Positions 18,131-26,900 of a stretch of 64,000 bases of DNA are shown piece by piece. The notes below the pieces were generated by a model. The model searched no databases, was not told where the DNA came from, and saw only the letters and a program-made list of their open reading frames with translations. Each line of letters opens with the position of its first letter. The stretch's first letter is position 1. Location of the stretch: the NCBI RefSeq assembly GCF_002232035.1, contig NZ_NKXR01000003.1:1-64000 (forward strand), written 5' to 3'. The position numbers were made by a program, and so were the translations under genes. This stretch comes from Collinsella sp. TF06-26. GTDB lineage: Bacteria; Actinomycetota; Coriobacteriia; Coriobacteriales; Coriobacteriaceae.

Positions 18131-18609
18131 ATTAACCAGCCCGATACTTGTTTAACGGAGCACGAAACATACCTGGAACCTCCGGTATCAGGGGGAATGT
18201 CGCCTACGGCCTGCCGGCAATCATATGTTTACAACATCAAACCATATGACTATAACTCGTTGGAGATAGATTCCATAAACGGACATTTATATACGGCGAA
18301 CGGCTACACTTATCAGTTAACCCAGAGTTATGGAGGCCGTTTTTCGTACTGCAAGATCGCGGTTTTCGGAAGTGCGGTGAAAAATCGAGTTCTGCCGACC
18401 AGACCGACTTTTTTAGCAACAAAACCGCAGGTCACACAAGTTCAAAGAGCAGTGTGCTCGGAGGTTCGGAGTTTTTCCCCGCACTTCCGAAATCCGAGTC
18501 CACGAAAGGCGTCGGCAAGGCCATTTACGCAACATGTATCCAGTAAAAAATGGTGGCAGCCGGTACGGCTACCACCCTTCTGTCTCATATCTAGCCCGAA
18601 GCAGGTCGG
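18131..18609. other. gene-free A+T-richer edge of the peptide island
   Basis: No gene I can support. The sequence holds one clear structure: 18364-18384 and 18472-18492 are a 21-nt inverted repeat (TTTCGGAAGTGCGG-type arms, one mismatch). From 18481 onward it matches the region just past the 3' end of the dehydratase activator gene (23871 onward) almost base for base, including a decayed form of that gene's terminator hairpin at 18545-18577. Confidence 0.6.
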
Positions 18610-18789
18610 CTACTTCTTAATGCAGCGTCCCAGACGCTTTGCGACCGATGCCACGGCCTCCTCGCTAACCGAATCGCAGGCACGCGAAGGGGCTGCGTGC
18701 AGATGATGTTGGGCGCACCGTGAGGAGCCACCCCTCGCTCATGTTGTTGCACACCGAAAGCATCGTGCGGGCCTTGTCGGCCATGGTGC
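18610..18789 (-). pseudogene. decayed duplicate of the 3' end of the dehydratase activator gene
   Basis: On the minus strand the segment ending at 18610 would translate as EEAVASVAKRLGRCIKK-stop, against EEAVASVAERLGRGIKK-stop in the intact gene at 23998. Further segments match the intact gene near 24326-24360 (CTGCGTGCAGATGATGTTGG) and 24398-24451 (ATGTTGTTGCACACCGAAAG), with the stretches between them deleted. The copy stops at about 18789. It brackets the island with the intact gene, indicating that the peptide cluster arrived by an event that duplicated this 3' end. Confidence 0.85.
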
Positions 18790-18815
18790 CAACACCTGAA
18801 GATTTTATCCGTAAC

Positions 18816-19394
18816 TCAAAGAGCTAGAATATTGATAAACTCCAAACACATCATGGCTAAAAGAGACGGGCACACTGTCCCTGTTTTTCGCACAAGCAGC
18901 GCAAAAATAAGGCCCAGGCAAAGATAGCCCCCCATCATTGCAATGATGTAATTTGTGGGTGCCCCGATTAGACACTGTTGGGTCACGAGAAGCAATGCCC
19001 ATAGCATCGACTGTATAACTGCTCTTATGTAAAACGGCCGAACTATTCCGGCGATTGTGTATTCAAATAAAAATACATACCTAAATAGCAGCTCATCCAA
19101 AACTGAAACCGAGCAGAGCAACACCCATCTGGTTATTGATTTTCCACCCATATTGAGTACAGCGGCCATAAGAATAAATACGATGCAAATGAGCTGCCAT
19201 CCCAAAAGAATCCCACCTCGCTTGGGTTTATCCCAGGAAACAGCACCCCGAGTTGCAAAAAGATAGACTACCAACGCACAAAAGAGCGCCCCTATAGAGC
19301 ACAGCCAAGCGGGGGATCCTTTTGTAATAACCCAAATAGCCCACGGCACGCTAGCAACCATCGTGCCCAGTAGATAGCGTGTCCCCAGGCGCAT
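18816..19394 (-). CDS. CPBP/CAAX-protease-like membrane protein of the peptide operon
   Basis: 192 aa, six to seven hydrophobic segments. The segment SVLDELLFRYVFLFEY matches motif 1 (E/D-E-x-x-x-R) of the CPBP/Abi family, whose members cleave leader peptides or give immunity to the producer. The expected downstream His of motifs 2 and 3 is not evident (MLWALLLVTQQ; LLAMMCLEFIN), so catalysis is doubtful. I take the ATG at 19394, right after the stop of the ABC transporter; an in-frame ATG at 19433 is an alternative that would overlap it. Last gene of the operon, so processing or immunity are the natural guesses. Confidence 0.6.
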   Translation of the reverse strand: MRLGTRYLLGTMVASVPWAIWVITKGSPAWLCSIGALFCALVVYLFATRGAVSWDKPKRGGILLGWQLICIVFILMAAVLNMGGKSITRWVLLCSVSVLDELLFRYVFLFEYTIAGIVRPFYIRAVIQSMLWALLLVTQQCLIGAPTNYIIAMMGGYLCLGLIFALLVRKTGTVCPSLLAMMCLEFINILAL

Positions 19395-19398
19395 TTTT

Positions 19399-20973
19399 TC
19401 AGTCGCTTTCCCCAAGCTCCACCACCTCATCACTAGCAGCTATTAGGTCCATATCGTGTGTAATTGCAATGACAATCTTGTGCTTTCGCATTTCCTTCAT
19501 AGCTTTTATCAGAGCTTCTTTATGAGCAATATCGAGTGATGCTGTTGGCTCATCGAATAAATAGACGTCTGCCTTCTTTTCTAAGACCCGCCTAATTTCC
19601 AGTTGCTCCAGTTCCCCGGGAGACATTCCTCCGCACCTCTTCCTTTCGATAGAAGAAAAGTTTCTATCGCAAAGAAAATCCTTTACTGATATCGGGGTTT
19701 GTTCAGCAAACGAAACTAGCTTCTGCCTAAGGAGCTCACAGTTGATTTCTTCTTGGGCCTTACCGTTGTAGGAAATAGTCCCAACGTAATCCGAATTGAA
19801 ACAACCCATCAATAAGTACGCAAGGGTCGTTTTGCCCGAGCCATTAATCCCTACAAGAGCATAGAGCTTTCCTTTTTCAAACCTGATATTCAAGTTGCTG
19901 TAGAGACACTTTCCATTTAATGTAAAGCCGAAATTACGCAGTTCGATGTAATCGATCTCCATGAGCTCCTCTCCAGCGGCAGCCAAAGACATTTTAGAGG
20001 CATTTAGACGAGATATCGATGAGAAGCAGTCTTGTACGCTACTACCTATACCGTAGATTGACCTCACGGCAGATAGCATTAAAGCCATGTAGCTCGAAAC
20101 GGCAACAAGTTGGCCTACACTCATGCTTCCATGCATTACATAGAAAGCCGAAATCAAAAGAATAGTGACTTGGGACGCAGCCGCAGCAAAGGAATCCGTT
20201 GCCTGAAATCTCGAAACAACACTTTGATAGGCAACTCCGGCGTGCAGCAAAGACGAAAAAAAGCTATCTATGGATTTCAATGCTCTTTCGAATAGCACAT
20301 TAACATACAAAAATCTCTGATGCGCAAGTACGGACTCCACTTTTCCGAAATACAGGGACTGCTCCTCCTTAAAGGTCAGACCTGAAACAAAAAGCGGTTT
20401 TCTGAATAAAGCATATGCAATTGCATACAAGATGCAAAATGTCACGGAAACCCAAAAGAGCGCTACGGAGCATCCATAGAGAAAAATAAAACTGATACCT
20501 AGCTGGACAACCGCAAGAAGTACCGTCTGGAGCATCGACAATCCGAAGGAAGCCACAGTATTGGCATCTGAACAAATTTGTTGAGTTTTTTCAGCTGACT
20601 CCTGCTCAAAATATAACTCAAAAGGCATCCGAACGAGCTCATCGATTTTACTTCGAACAATCGAGTATGCAGCCACGGTCGTTATCCGCATTGAAAGAAG
20701 GGTGCTTAAATAACTGACAACAATATCGATTAGTGCCGCAAAACCAATTAGAGCGCTGCTAATCATGATAGTATCGTAAGAAGTTTTTTTAGATATATTG
20801 TCAACCAGAGCGCTCGTAAGCAGCGGGGATATAGAAGCCATCATTCCAGATATTATTAAGCACAACGCGAAGACTATAACCAGAAGCAATTGGGAAGAAA
20901 ACCCAAGTCTGAAATATGGCAGATAATCGAAGAGCGCCGTTGAGTCCGCATCACTTCTTATGCTTGAAATCAT
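19399..20973 (-). CDS. ABC exporter (membrane plus ATPase) of the peptide operon
   Basis: 524 aa. Residues ~25-310 form a six-helix ABC exporter domain; the ATPase follows with Walker A GINGSGKT (375-382), a divergent signature MSPGE (450-454) in place of LSGGQ, Walker B VYLFDE (470-475) and H-loop His506. No N-terminal C39 peptidase domain is present, so leader removal needs another protein. The ATG at 20973 overlaps the radical SAM gene by 23 bases, with GAGGGCGG just upstream; this tight coupling points to export of the peptides matured by that enzyme. Its codon use is clearly more A/T-rich than in the flanking housekeeping genes. Confidence 0.85.
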   Translation of the reverse strand: MISSIRSDADSTALFDYLPYFRLGFSSQLLLVIVFALCLIISGMMASISPLLTSALVDNISKKTSYDTIMISSALIGFAALIDIVVSYLSTLLSMRITTVAAYSIVRSKIDELVRMPFELYFEQESAEKTQQICSDANTVASFGLSMLQTVLLAVVQLGISFIFLYGCSVALFWVSVTFCILYAIAYALFRKPLFVSGLTFKEEQSLYFGKVESVLAHQRFLYVNVLFERALKSIDSFFSSLLHAGVAYQSVVSRFQATDSFAAAASQVTILLISAFYVMHGSMSVGQLVAVSSYMALMLSAVRSIYGIGSSVQDCFSSISRLNASKMSLAAAGEELMEIDYIELRNFGFTLNGKCLYSNLNIRFEKGKLYALVGINGSGKTTLAYLLMGCFNSDYVGTISYNGKAQEEINCELLRQKLVSFAEQTPISVKDFLCDRNFSSIERKRCGGMSPGELEQLEIRRVLEKKADVYLFDEPTASLDIAHKEALIKAMKEMRKHKIVIAITHDMDLIAASDEVVELGESD

Positions 20974-22210
20974 AGGCCGCCCTCATTACTTTTATACAGT
21001 TCTTTCTTGCAGATACGCAGCTTGTCTTATTTTCATACAGCCTGGTGAAGGGACAGCCACCCATGCACATAGGAAGAAGTGCGCAGTTAAGACATTCTGA
21101 ATCTGAACAAAAGTCGTAAGCATTCCATTTGGAAACTTCGAATGCGTTACTCGCTACGCTTTCAAAAATGCTGCCATAGCTTCTGTCGGAATATCCTATT
21201 TCATTCCAGCATTTATATAAGGAACCGTCTGGTCCAATAACTTCTGAATATTTATTGACGGCTCCGCATATGGTCGGATTAAAGCCTGGAAGAAACGGAT
21301 CCATGTACCCCGTCATTTTGTAGCGAGACAAGCAGGATGCTTCAATCGAAGCAAATTCGTCCTCTGAATAGCACGGAGAGTTAGCGCATGCCCCATTTAT
21401 ATCATCTACTGCCGCTAAATACAGTTTTACTCTATTACGAAGACCTTTTTGATCAAGCGAATCAATCAAGCGATCAATCTGGTCACCGTTCGTCGGATCA
21501 ACATTAACTCTTAAGATGACATCGAAGTACGCACTAGCTCTTTTTACGTTATCGATAATACGGTTGAACGTATCGCCGCCAGAAGGAAGACATCTTCGTC
21601 GATTGTGTATTTCAGGCGGACCATCGACAGTCACCTGAACGTGCGTGACCCCATTTTTTGCAAGCAACTCCGCCGTTTTCTCATCTAAGAAATAACCATT
21701 GGTCACCATGCTGGCGTTAAATAAGATTTCATCACTTCGGATTCCGCGCGTAATCTTCTCCACCGTCTCAATCGCCAATAAAGGCTCGCCGCCATACCAG
21801 GCAATCTGCAAACTATCTGCCTGATTGTCTAAAGCCATGCCATTGATATGCTTTATTACCTGATCGACGCACTGGTCGCTCATTGAACCATAACGCTTGC
21901 CGTCCTCATAACAATACGGACACCTGAAATTACAATTCAATGTCGGAGCTATCGTAAATGAAAGTGATTTTGATTGCATGCGACAGGCCGATGATATCTC
22001 TTTTAAATGTTCGATTTCGTCAAGTCCGTCGGAAACCAACAACCCCGCGTCCATCAAATTGTCGACAATTTCCGAAGGGCCATTAGCCCCATTCGCAAAT
22101 AGTGCCTTCTCGTATTCCGCATCCAACGCAACAATTGCGCCGGAGTAAGAGTTATATACCAGCGTAGACTGATTGCCTTTATCGATTACATTAAAGCGAG
22201 ACTGTTTCAT
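20951..22210 (-). CDS. radical SAM/SPASM peptide maturase
   Basis: 419 aa. Residues 1-80 look like a peptide-recognition region (FNVIDKGNQSTLVYNSYSG). The radical SAM cluster motif is C93-x3-C97-x2-C100 (CNFRCPYC), followed by WYGGEPLL (138-145) and VTVDGPPEIHNRRR. The SPASM region carries C315, C334, C368, C373, C376, C382 and C386 for auxiliary clusters, plus C398 and C405. Such enzymes install thioether or carbon-carbon crosslinks in ribosomal peptides. GGAG lies 5-6 bases before the ATG, and the gene starts 38 bases after a Cys-rich precursor. CcpM-type maturases of Clostridium Cys-rich peptides are a reasonable comparison, but I cannot confirm the subfamily. Confidence 0.9.
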   Translation of the reverse strand: MKQSRFNVIDKGNQSTLVYNSYSGAIVALDAEYEKALFANGANGPSEIVDNLMDAGLLVSDGLDEIEHLKEISSACRMQSKSLSFTIAPTLNCNFRCPYCYEDGKRYGSMSDQCVDQVIKHINGMALDNQADSLQIAWYGGEPLLAIETVEKITRGIRSDEILFNASMVTNGYFLDEKTAELLAKNGVTHVQVTVDGPPEIHNRRRCLPSGGDTFNRIIDNVKRASAYFDVILRVNVDPTNGDQIDRLIDSLDQKGLRNRVKLYLAAVDDINGACANSPCYSEDEFASIEASCLSRYKMTGYMDPFLPGFNPTICGAVNKYSEVIGPDGSLYKCWNEIGYSDRSYGSIFESVASNAFEVSKWNAYDFCSDSECLNCALLPMCMGGCPFTRLYENKTSCVSARKNCIKVMRAAYDFKHKK

Positions 22211-22248
22211 TTCTACTCCGTTGCATATTTCAATATTTCAACCTGCCA

Positions 22249-22413
22249 TTAGGAGTAATTCCAGCCACAAAATTTGGTAATGCAGATCCTCAGGCCACAC
22301 GGTCCTCCCCCTGAATAACTCCAACAAATATGCGCTGCACAGGACACACACGTAGAAATATCTCGAGACGAAGCAGGCATCTGAGTATTCACTGGCTTTT
22401 GAATATATTCCAT
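22249..22413 (-). CDS. Cys-rich RiPP precursor peptide 2
   Basis: 54 aa, ATG at 22413 with AGGAG 6 bases upstream. Leader-like N-terminus MEYIQKPVNTQMPASSRD, then a core with six Cys at 22, 25, 30, 39, 44 and 49, a central GGGP turn and the end FCGWNYS. It starts 8 bases after the stop of precursor 1 and ends 38 bases before the radical SAM maturase. The leader resembles that of precursor 1 (aromatic-I-Q...P...T-Q...P), arguing that one enzyme recognises both. No double-Gly cleavage site is evident. Assignment as a substrate rests on size, Cys content and position; no database match was possible. Confidence 0.82.
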   Translation of the reverse strand: MEYIQKPVNTQMPASSRDISTCVSCAAHICWSYSGGGPCGLRICITKFCGWNYS

Positions 22414-22421
22414 CGAAGCTC

Positions 22422-22592
22422 CTAGCTAACGTGTATACCGCAATGTTGAAATGCGCGGCAATTCCCGCCCGTGTACACGGCACACATCCCCCAGGGATTA
22501 CAGCGCCCCTGACATTTTGCGCCCTGACAAGGACACCAACTTGATAGCAAAGCAATATCGTTAGGTGTTTGAGTTGGCTGTATCCAATCCAC
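22422..22592 (-). CDS. Cys-rich RiPP precursor peptide 1
   Basis: 56 aa from a GTG at 22592, with AAAGGAG 5-6 bases upstream. Leader MDWIQPTQTPNDIALLSS, then a core with seven Cys at 20, 22, 27, 31, 37, 45 and 51, rich in Gly, Gln and Arg (CQGAKCQGRC, CAVYTGGNC). Seven Cys in about 32 residues recalls the Clo7bot-type Cys-rich peptides known beside radical SAM maturases in clostridia, though homology is not shown. It is the first gene of the operon. A longer overlapping frame starting TTG at 22594 is a shadow. Confidence 0.82.
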   Translation of the reverse strand: MDWIQPTQTPNDIALLSSWCPCQGAKCQGRCNPWGMCAVYTGGNCRAFQHCGIHVS

Positions 22593-22619
22593 AATGGCTC
22601 CTTTCTCGTTTTAGGCCTA

Positions 22620-22658
22620 GTTATACTTTGGTCAAAAAGTCAAAAGCTGATTGATAAC
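22620..22658 (-). promoter_or_regulatory. promoter/operator region of the peptide operon
   Basis: On the minus strand TATAAC (22625-22620) is a plausible -10 element 28 bases before precursor 1. Just upstream, TTTTGAC occurs twice in tandem (TTTTGACTTTTTGACC), a possible regulator site. The divergent LysR gene begins at 22751, and the 22621-22750 gap is very A+T-rich, as expected for LysR-controlled divergent promoters. Confidence 0.45.
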
Positions 22659-22750
22659 TTTTTGTACTAGATGAAACAATTTGTTTGCCTTGTTTAACAT
22701 TTTTTAATTTACACTTAGCCTGATTAAAAATTCAACCTAAGGAAATTCTG

Positions 22751-23707
22751 GTGAATGTTGTTCAGCTGCAGTATTTCATAAAGGTATTTGATTGTCAGAA
22801 TTACTCGGATGCAGCAACTATATTAAGCGTTTCGCCGCAAGCTGTTTCAAAAGGCATTCGAGCATTGGAATCTGAACTTGGTCTGAAGCTGTTCGAAAAA
22901 AGAGGCAGTATTCTACATCTAACAAACTATGGAGAGGAAATCCTTCCTATAGCATTAGATGCACTAGCTTCAATTGAGGGAATTCAAGCGTATGCGCAAA
23001 TCACGCGTGAAAAGATAAAAATAACCCAGACACATTTGACACACGTTGCAGTCGGACTACCACCAATACTCACAAGCTGGTTCAACCAGCCCACACTAAA
23101 CCGGCTCTCGAAAAAGTACAACGGTGGTAAATTTGCTGTTTCCAGATACGACGACGGCGGAACGTGCTTATCCCTTCTACTTGACGGACAAATCGACATT
23201 GCGATTGTCGCTGGGCAAGTAGACACCAATCTTTTTGAATCGCATTTTTTATTGAACGCCGAAGTCAACCTCCTCGTTGAAAGCAATCACCCATTAGCTA
23301 GTCACGCAGCAGCGAATCTAAACGCGGTGGCTCAATATCCAATTGCAAACACCTGTGACATTCGATATTGTCGAAAAAGAATAGACTCAGCATTTAACCA
23401 TCTGGGCCTTTTCCCCCGCTACGAGAGTATTAACTTAGCAGACCAGCACAATTTGTCCGATTTTCTCATTCGTAAGCATGGGGTTATTTTGACCATAGCC
23501 TCGCAAACGTCTCAAATCAGGATAGGCTATCCAGCAAAAATCGTTTGCCTAGGCAAACAAGATAGATTATCAATCCCTTTTTACTGCGCTTCAAATTCAA
23601 ACGATGTCCAAGCGCAAACTCATCACGCGATAAGCTGCATTCAACTTGAGGCACGCCAGCTATCCCGCTGTTTAAAAAGCGCTGAAGAAGGAGACCTTTC
23701 CGGCTGA
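22751..23707 (+). CDS. LysR-family transcriptional regulator
   Basis: 318 aa from a GTG with AAGGAAA 6-7 bases upstream. Residues 1-60 are the LysR winged helix (LQYFIKVFDCQNYSDAATILSVSPQAVSKGIRALESELG), followed by the two-lobed effector domain (about 90-300). Divergent from the peptide operon across a 158-base A+T-rich gap, so it is the obvious candidate regulator of peptide production. Codon use matches the island, not the flanks. Confidence 0.88.
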   Translation: MNVVQLQYFIKVFDCQNYSDAATILSVSPQAVSKGIRALESELGLKLFEKRGSILHLTNYGEEILPIALDALASIEGIQAYAQITREKIKITQTHLTHVAVGLPPILTSWFNQPTLNRLSKKYNGGKFAVSRYDDGGTCLSLLLDGQIDIAIVAGQVDTNLFESHFLLNAEVNLLVESNHPLASHAAANLNAVAQYPIANTCDIRYCRKRIDSAFNHLGLFPRYESINLADQHNLSDFLIRKHGVILTIASQTSQIRIGYPAKIVCLGKQDRLSIPFYCASNSNDVQAQTHHAISCIQLEARQLSRCLKSAEEGDLSG

Positions 23708-23935
23708 ACATGGCGGGCGTACTAATTCTATGCAAAACAGCATCGCATTCCGCCAGAACGGAAGCGTGGGCCAGCCCCGAGTTTTTTGTAGTATTCCGAG
23801 AGAAAACAACAAGGGCCGGCAGACTCTTGGCAAGTCAGTGGCCCACTCACCACCCACAAAACTGTGCCCCACTTCCGAAATCCGAGTCCACGAAAGGCGT
23901 CGGCAAGGCCATTTACGCAACATATGTCCAGCAAA
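23708..23935. other. right-hand island edge, no gene
   Basis: No supported gene. From 23871 (CACTTCCGAAATCCGAGTCC) rightward the sequence is repeated at 18482, marking the duplicated flank. Confidence 0.55.
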
Positions 23936-23970
23936 AACGGGTGGTAGCCGGCACGGCTGCCACCCGTTTG
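23936..23970 (-). terminator. terminator of the dehydratase activator gene
   Basis: ACGGGTGG...AGCCG pairs with CGGCT...CCACCCGT; on the minus strand it is followed by TTTTTG. A mutated copy is at 18545-18577 in the duplicated flank. Confidence 0.85.
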
Positions 23971-23997
23971 TCTCATATCTAGCCCAAAGCAGGCCAG

Positions 23998-26900
23998 CTA
24001 CTTCTTAATGCCGCGTCCCAGGCGCTCGGCGACCGATGCCACGGCCTCCTCGCTGGCCGGCCCGCAGCTCACGCAGCCGTCATGAGCACGCATCTGGCCG
24101 GTGACCTCGTCCATCGCGAGCGGCGCCACCTTCTCGAGCTTAAAGCCCTTACCGGCGCGCATGTTCTCCTTGGCCACACTGATCATGAGCTTAATACGGT
24201 TGAGCTGGTTGACCTCGGATGCACCGGGGTCGTAGTCCACCGCGACGATGTTGCTCTCGGGATGCTGGCGGCGCAGCTCCTTGATCACGGCCTTGCCCAC
24301 CACGTGGTTGGGCAGGCAGGCGAAGGGCTGCGTGCAGATGATGTTGGGCGCGCCATGATCGATCAGGTCGAGCATCTCGGCCGTGAGCAGCCAGCCCTCG
24401 CCCATGTTGTTGCACACCGAAAGCACCGTGCGGGCCTTGTCGGCCATGGTGCCGATGCGCTCGGGTGCCTCGAAGCGGCGGGACTTTTCGAGCATTTCCT
24501 CCACCGGCGTACGCATCCAGTCCACGAGCTTGATGAGCGCCTGCATACCAGCGCGCGTGGTAGCAGAGCTTCCCAACTCGTCCTTCTGCAGCTCGGCGTT
24601 GCTCATGGAGTACAGGAAGAAGTCGAGCAGACCCGGCACCACGGCCTCGCAGCCCTCGCGCTCGATCACGTCGACCACGTGGTTGTTGGCCGTAGGGTGG
24701 AACTTGACCAAGATCTCGCCAACTACGCCCACGCGCGGCTTGGTGCCCTCGCCCACGAGCGGCATGGTGTCGAACGCGCGGATGGCCTCGCGGCACAGCT
24801 TGGTGTAGTTGTGGCGGTTGAACTTAGGCGCCAGCTTGCGAGCACGCGCCATGTACTCCTCGTAGAGTGCGTTCGCCGCACCGGGCGTGGCCTCGTACGG
24901 ACGGCAGCGGTAGAGCATCTGCATCATCACGTCGCCAAAGAGCACCGCGTAGACTGCCTGCTTAAGCAGCGCCGGCGTAATCTTAAAGCCGGGGTTGTCC
25001 TCGCCGAGCGCCACAGCCGAAAGCGAGATCACCGGAATCTCAGGGTGACCGCTCTCGCGCAGGGCTTTGCGAATGAGCGCGATGTAGTTGGTAGCACGGC
25101 AGCCGCCGCCGGTCTGACTGATGACCACGGCCGTCTTGGACAGGTCGTACCGACCGCTCTCGATGGCCTCCATGATCTGGCCCGTCACCAGGATCGACGG
25201 ATAGCAGATGTCATTGTTCACATAGCGCAGGCCGGCCTCGACGGCGTCGTGATCGGTCGAGGGCAGCAGCTCCAAGTTGTAGCCGGCACCGCGGAACACC
25301 TCTTTGACCAGGTCAAAGTGGATCGGCGCCATCTGCGGGCACAGAATGGTGTAGCCCTCGTCGCGCATCTGCTCGGTAAAGGGCACCTTCGGCCATGCGG
25401 TCGAAGCACTCTCGCGCTGAGCCTCAAACGTGTACTTGCGGCTCGCGAACGCGGGGGCATCCGTGGAGGGCGCCACCGGCGCGGCATCGCCCTGCTCGTA
25501 AGCCTCGCCCGCGGCCGTGGCCTCGGCCAAGCGCTCGGCCTCCTGGTCCTTGAGCGCCGCCATGAGCGAGCGGATTCGGATGCGCGCGGCGCCTAGGTTG
25601 GACACCTCGTCGATCTTGAGCACGGTGTAGATCTTACCGCTGGCTTCCAGAATCTCCTGCACCTGGTCGGTGGTCAGGGCGTCCAAGCCGCAGCCGAAGG
25701 AGTTGAGCTGGATCAGGTCCAGGTCGTTGCGCATCGTCACAAAACGAGCGACGGCGTACAGGCGGCTGTGGTACATCCACTGGTCGACGACGCGAATCGG
25801 ACGCTCGGGCTTTACCAGATGCGCGAGCGAATCCTCGGTAAAGACCGCAAAGCCAAAGCTCGAGATAAGCTCGGGCAGGGCGTGGTTGATCTCGGGGTCG
25901 TTATGGTAGGGACGACCGGCGAGCACGATGCCGTGACCGCCGTGGTCCTCGACCCACTTAAGAGCCTCCTCGCCCATGGTCTGGATGTCCTCGTGGAAAC
26001 GCGCATCGGCCTCAAAGGCGGCGTTGACGGCGGCATCGACCTCGGAGCGCGTGATCTTGGGCCCACGCACGCGACCGCGACCAGCCTCGGCATCGGCCAC
26101 ACGGTCGACGGCGAGCACCTGATACAGGCGGCGCTTGAGCTCGGTCTTGTCGTGATAGGGCACAAACGGGTATAGGAACTCGATGTTCTGCTCGCGGATC
26201 TCGTCAATATTGAGCGCCAACGCCGTGGGGTAGCTCATGACGATGGGGCAGTTGTAACAGTTGCCGGCGGTCGGATCCTCCTTGCGCTCCCAGCGCACGC
26301 ACGGCATCCAGATAAAGTCGACATCGCGGTCGATAAGGTTCATCACATGGCCGTGGCTCATCTTGGCCGGATAGCACACGCTCTCGGACGGCATGGACTC
26401 GATGCCCGCCTGGTAGGTCTTCTTGCTCGACTGGTCGGACAGCTGCACGCTAAAGCCCAGACGCGTAAAGAACGCGTGCCAGAAGGGGTAGTTCTCGTAC
26501 ATGTTGAGCGCGCGCGGAATGCCGACGGTGCCGCGCGGGGCCTCGTCGGGGCTCAGCACCTCGCGGTTAAACAGCAACTCGTTTTTCTTTTTGAAGAGGT
26601 TGGGGGCCTCGGTCTTCTGCTTTTTGTGGCCGGCGCCCTTCTCGCAGCGGTTGCCGGTGATAAAGCGCCTGCCGCCGCCAAAGTCGTTGACGGTAAGCTG
26701 GCAGTTGTTAGAGCAACGGCCGCAGCGGACATGCTTTTGCGTCACGGTGAGGTGCGCGATATCCTCGGCCGAAAGGATGGTCGAGGTGCCGTCGGCGCCG
26801 GCGCGATCGCGGGCGAGCAGGGCCGCACCGTAGGCGCCCATGCAGCCGGCGATGTCGGGGCGCACGGCATGAACGCCCGTGAGCTGCTCAAACGCGCGCA

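Noticed and set aside
18197-18706. 169-codon plus-strand frame at the island edge
   Set aside because: Lies in decayed duplicated DNA, antisense to the pseudogene remnant, and has no ribosome site.
22238-22594. 118-codon minus-strand frame from a TTG
   Set aside because: Overlaps both Cys-rich precursors in another frame; those have better starts, ribosome sites and matching leaders.
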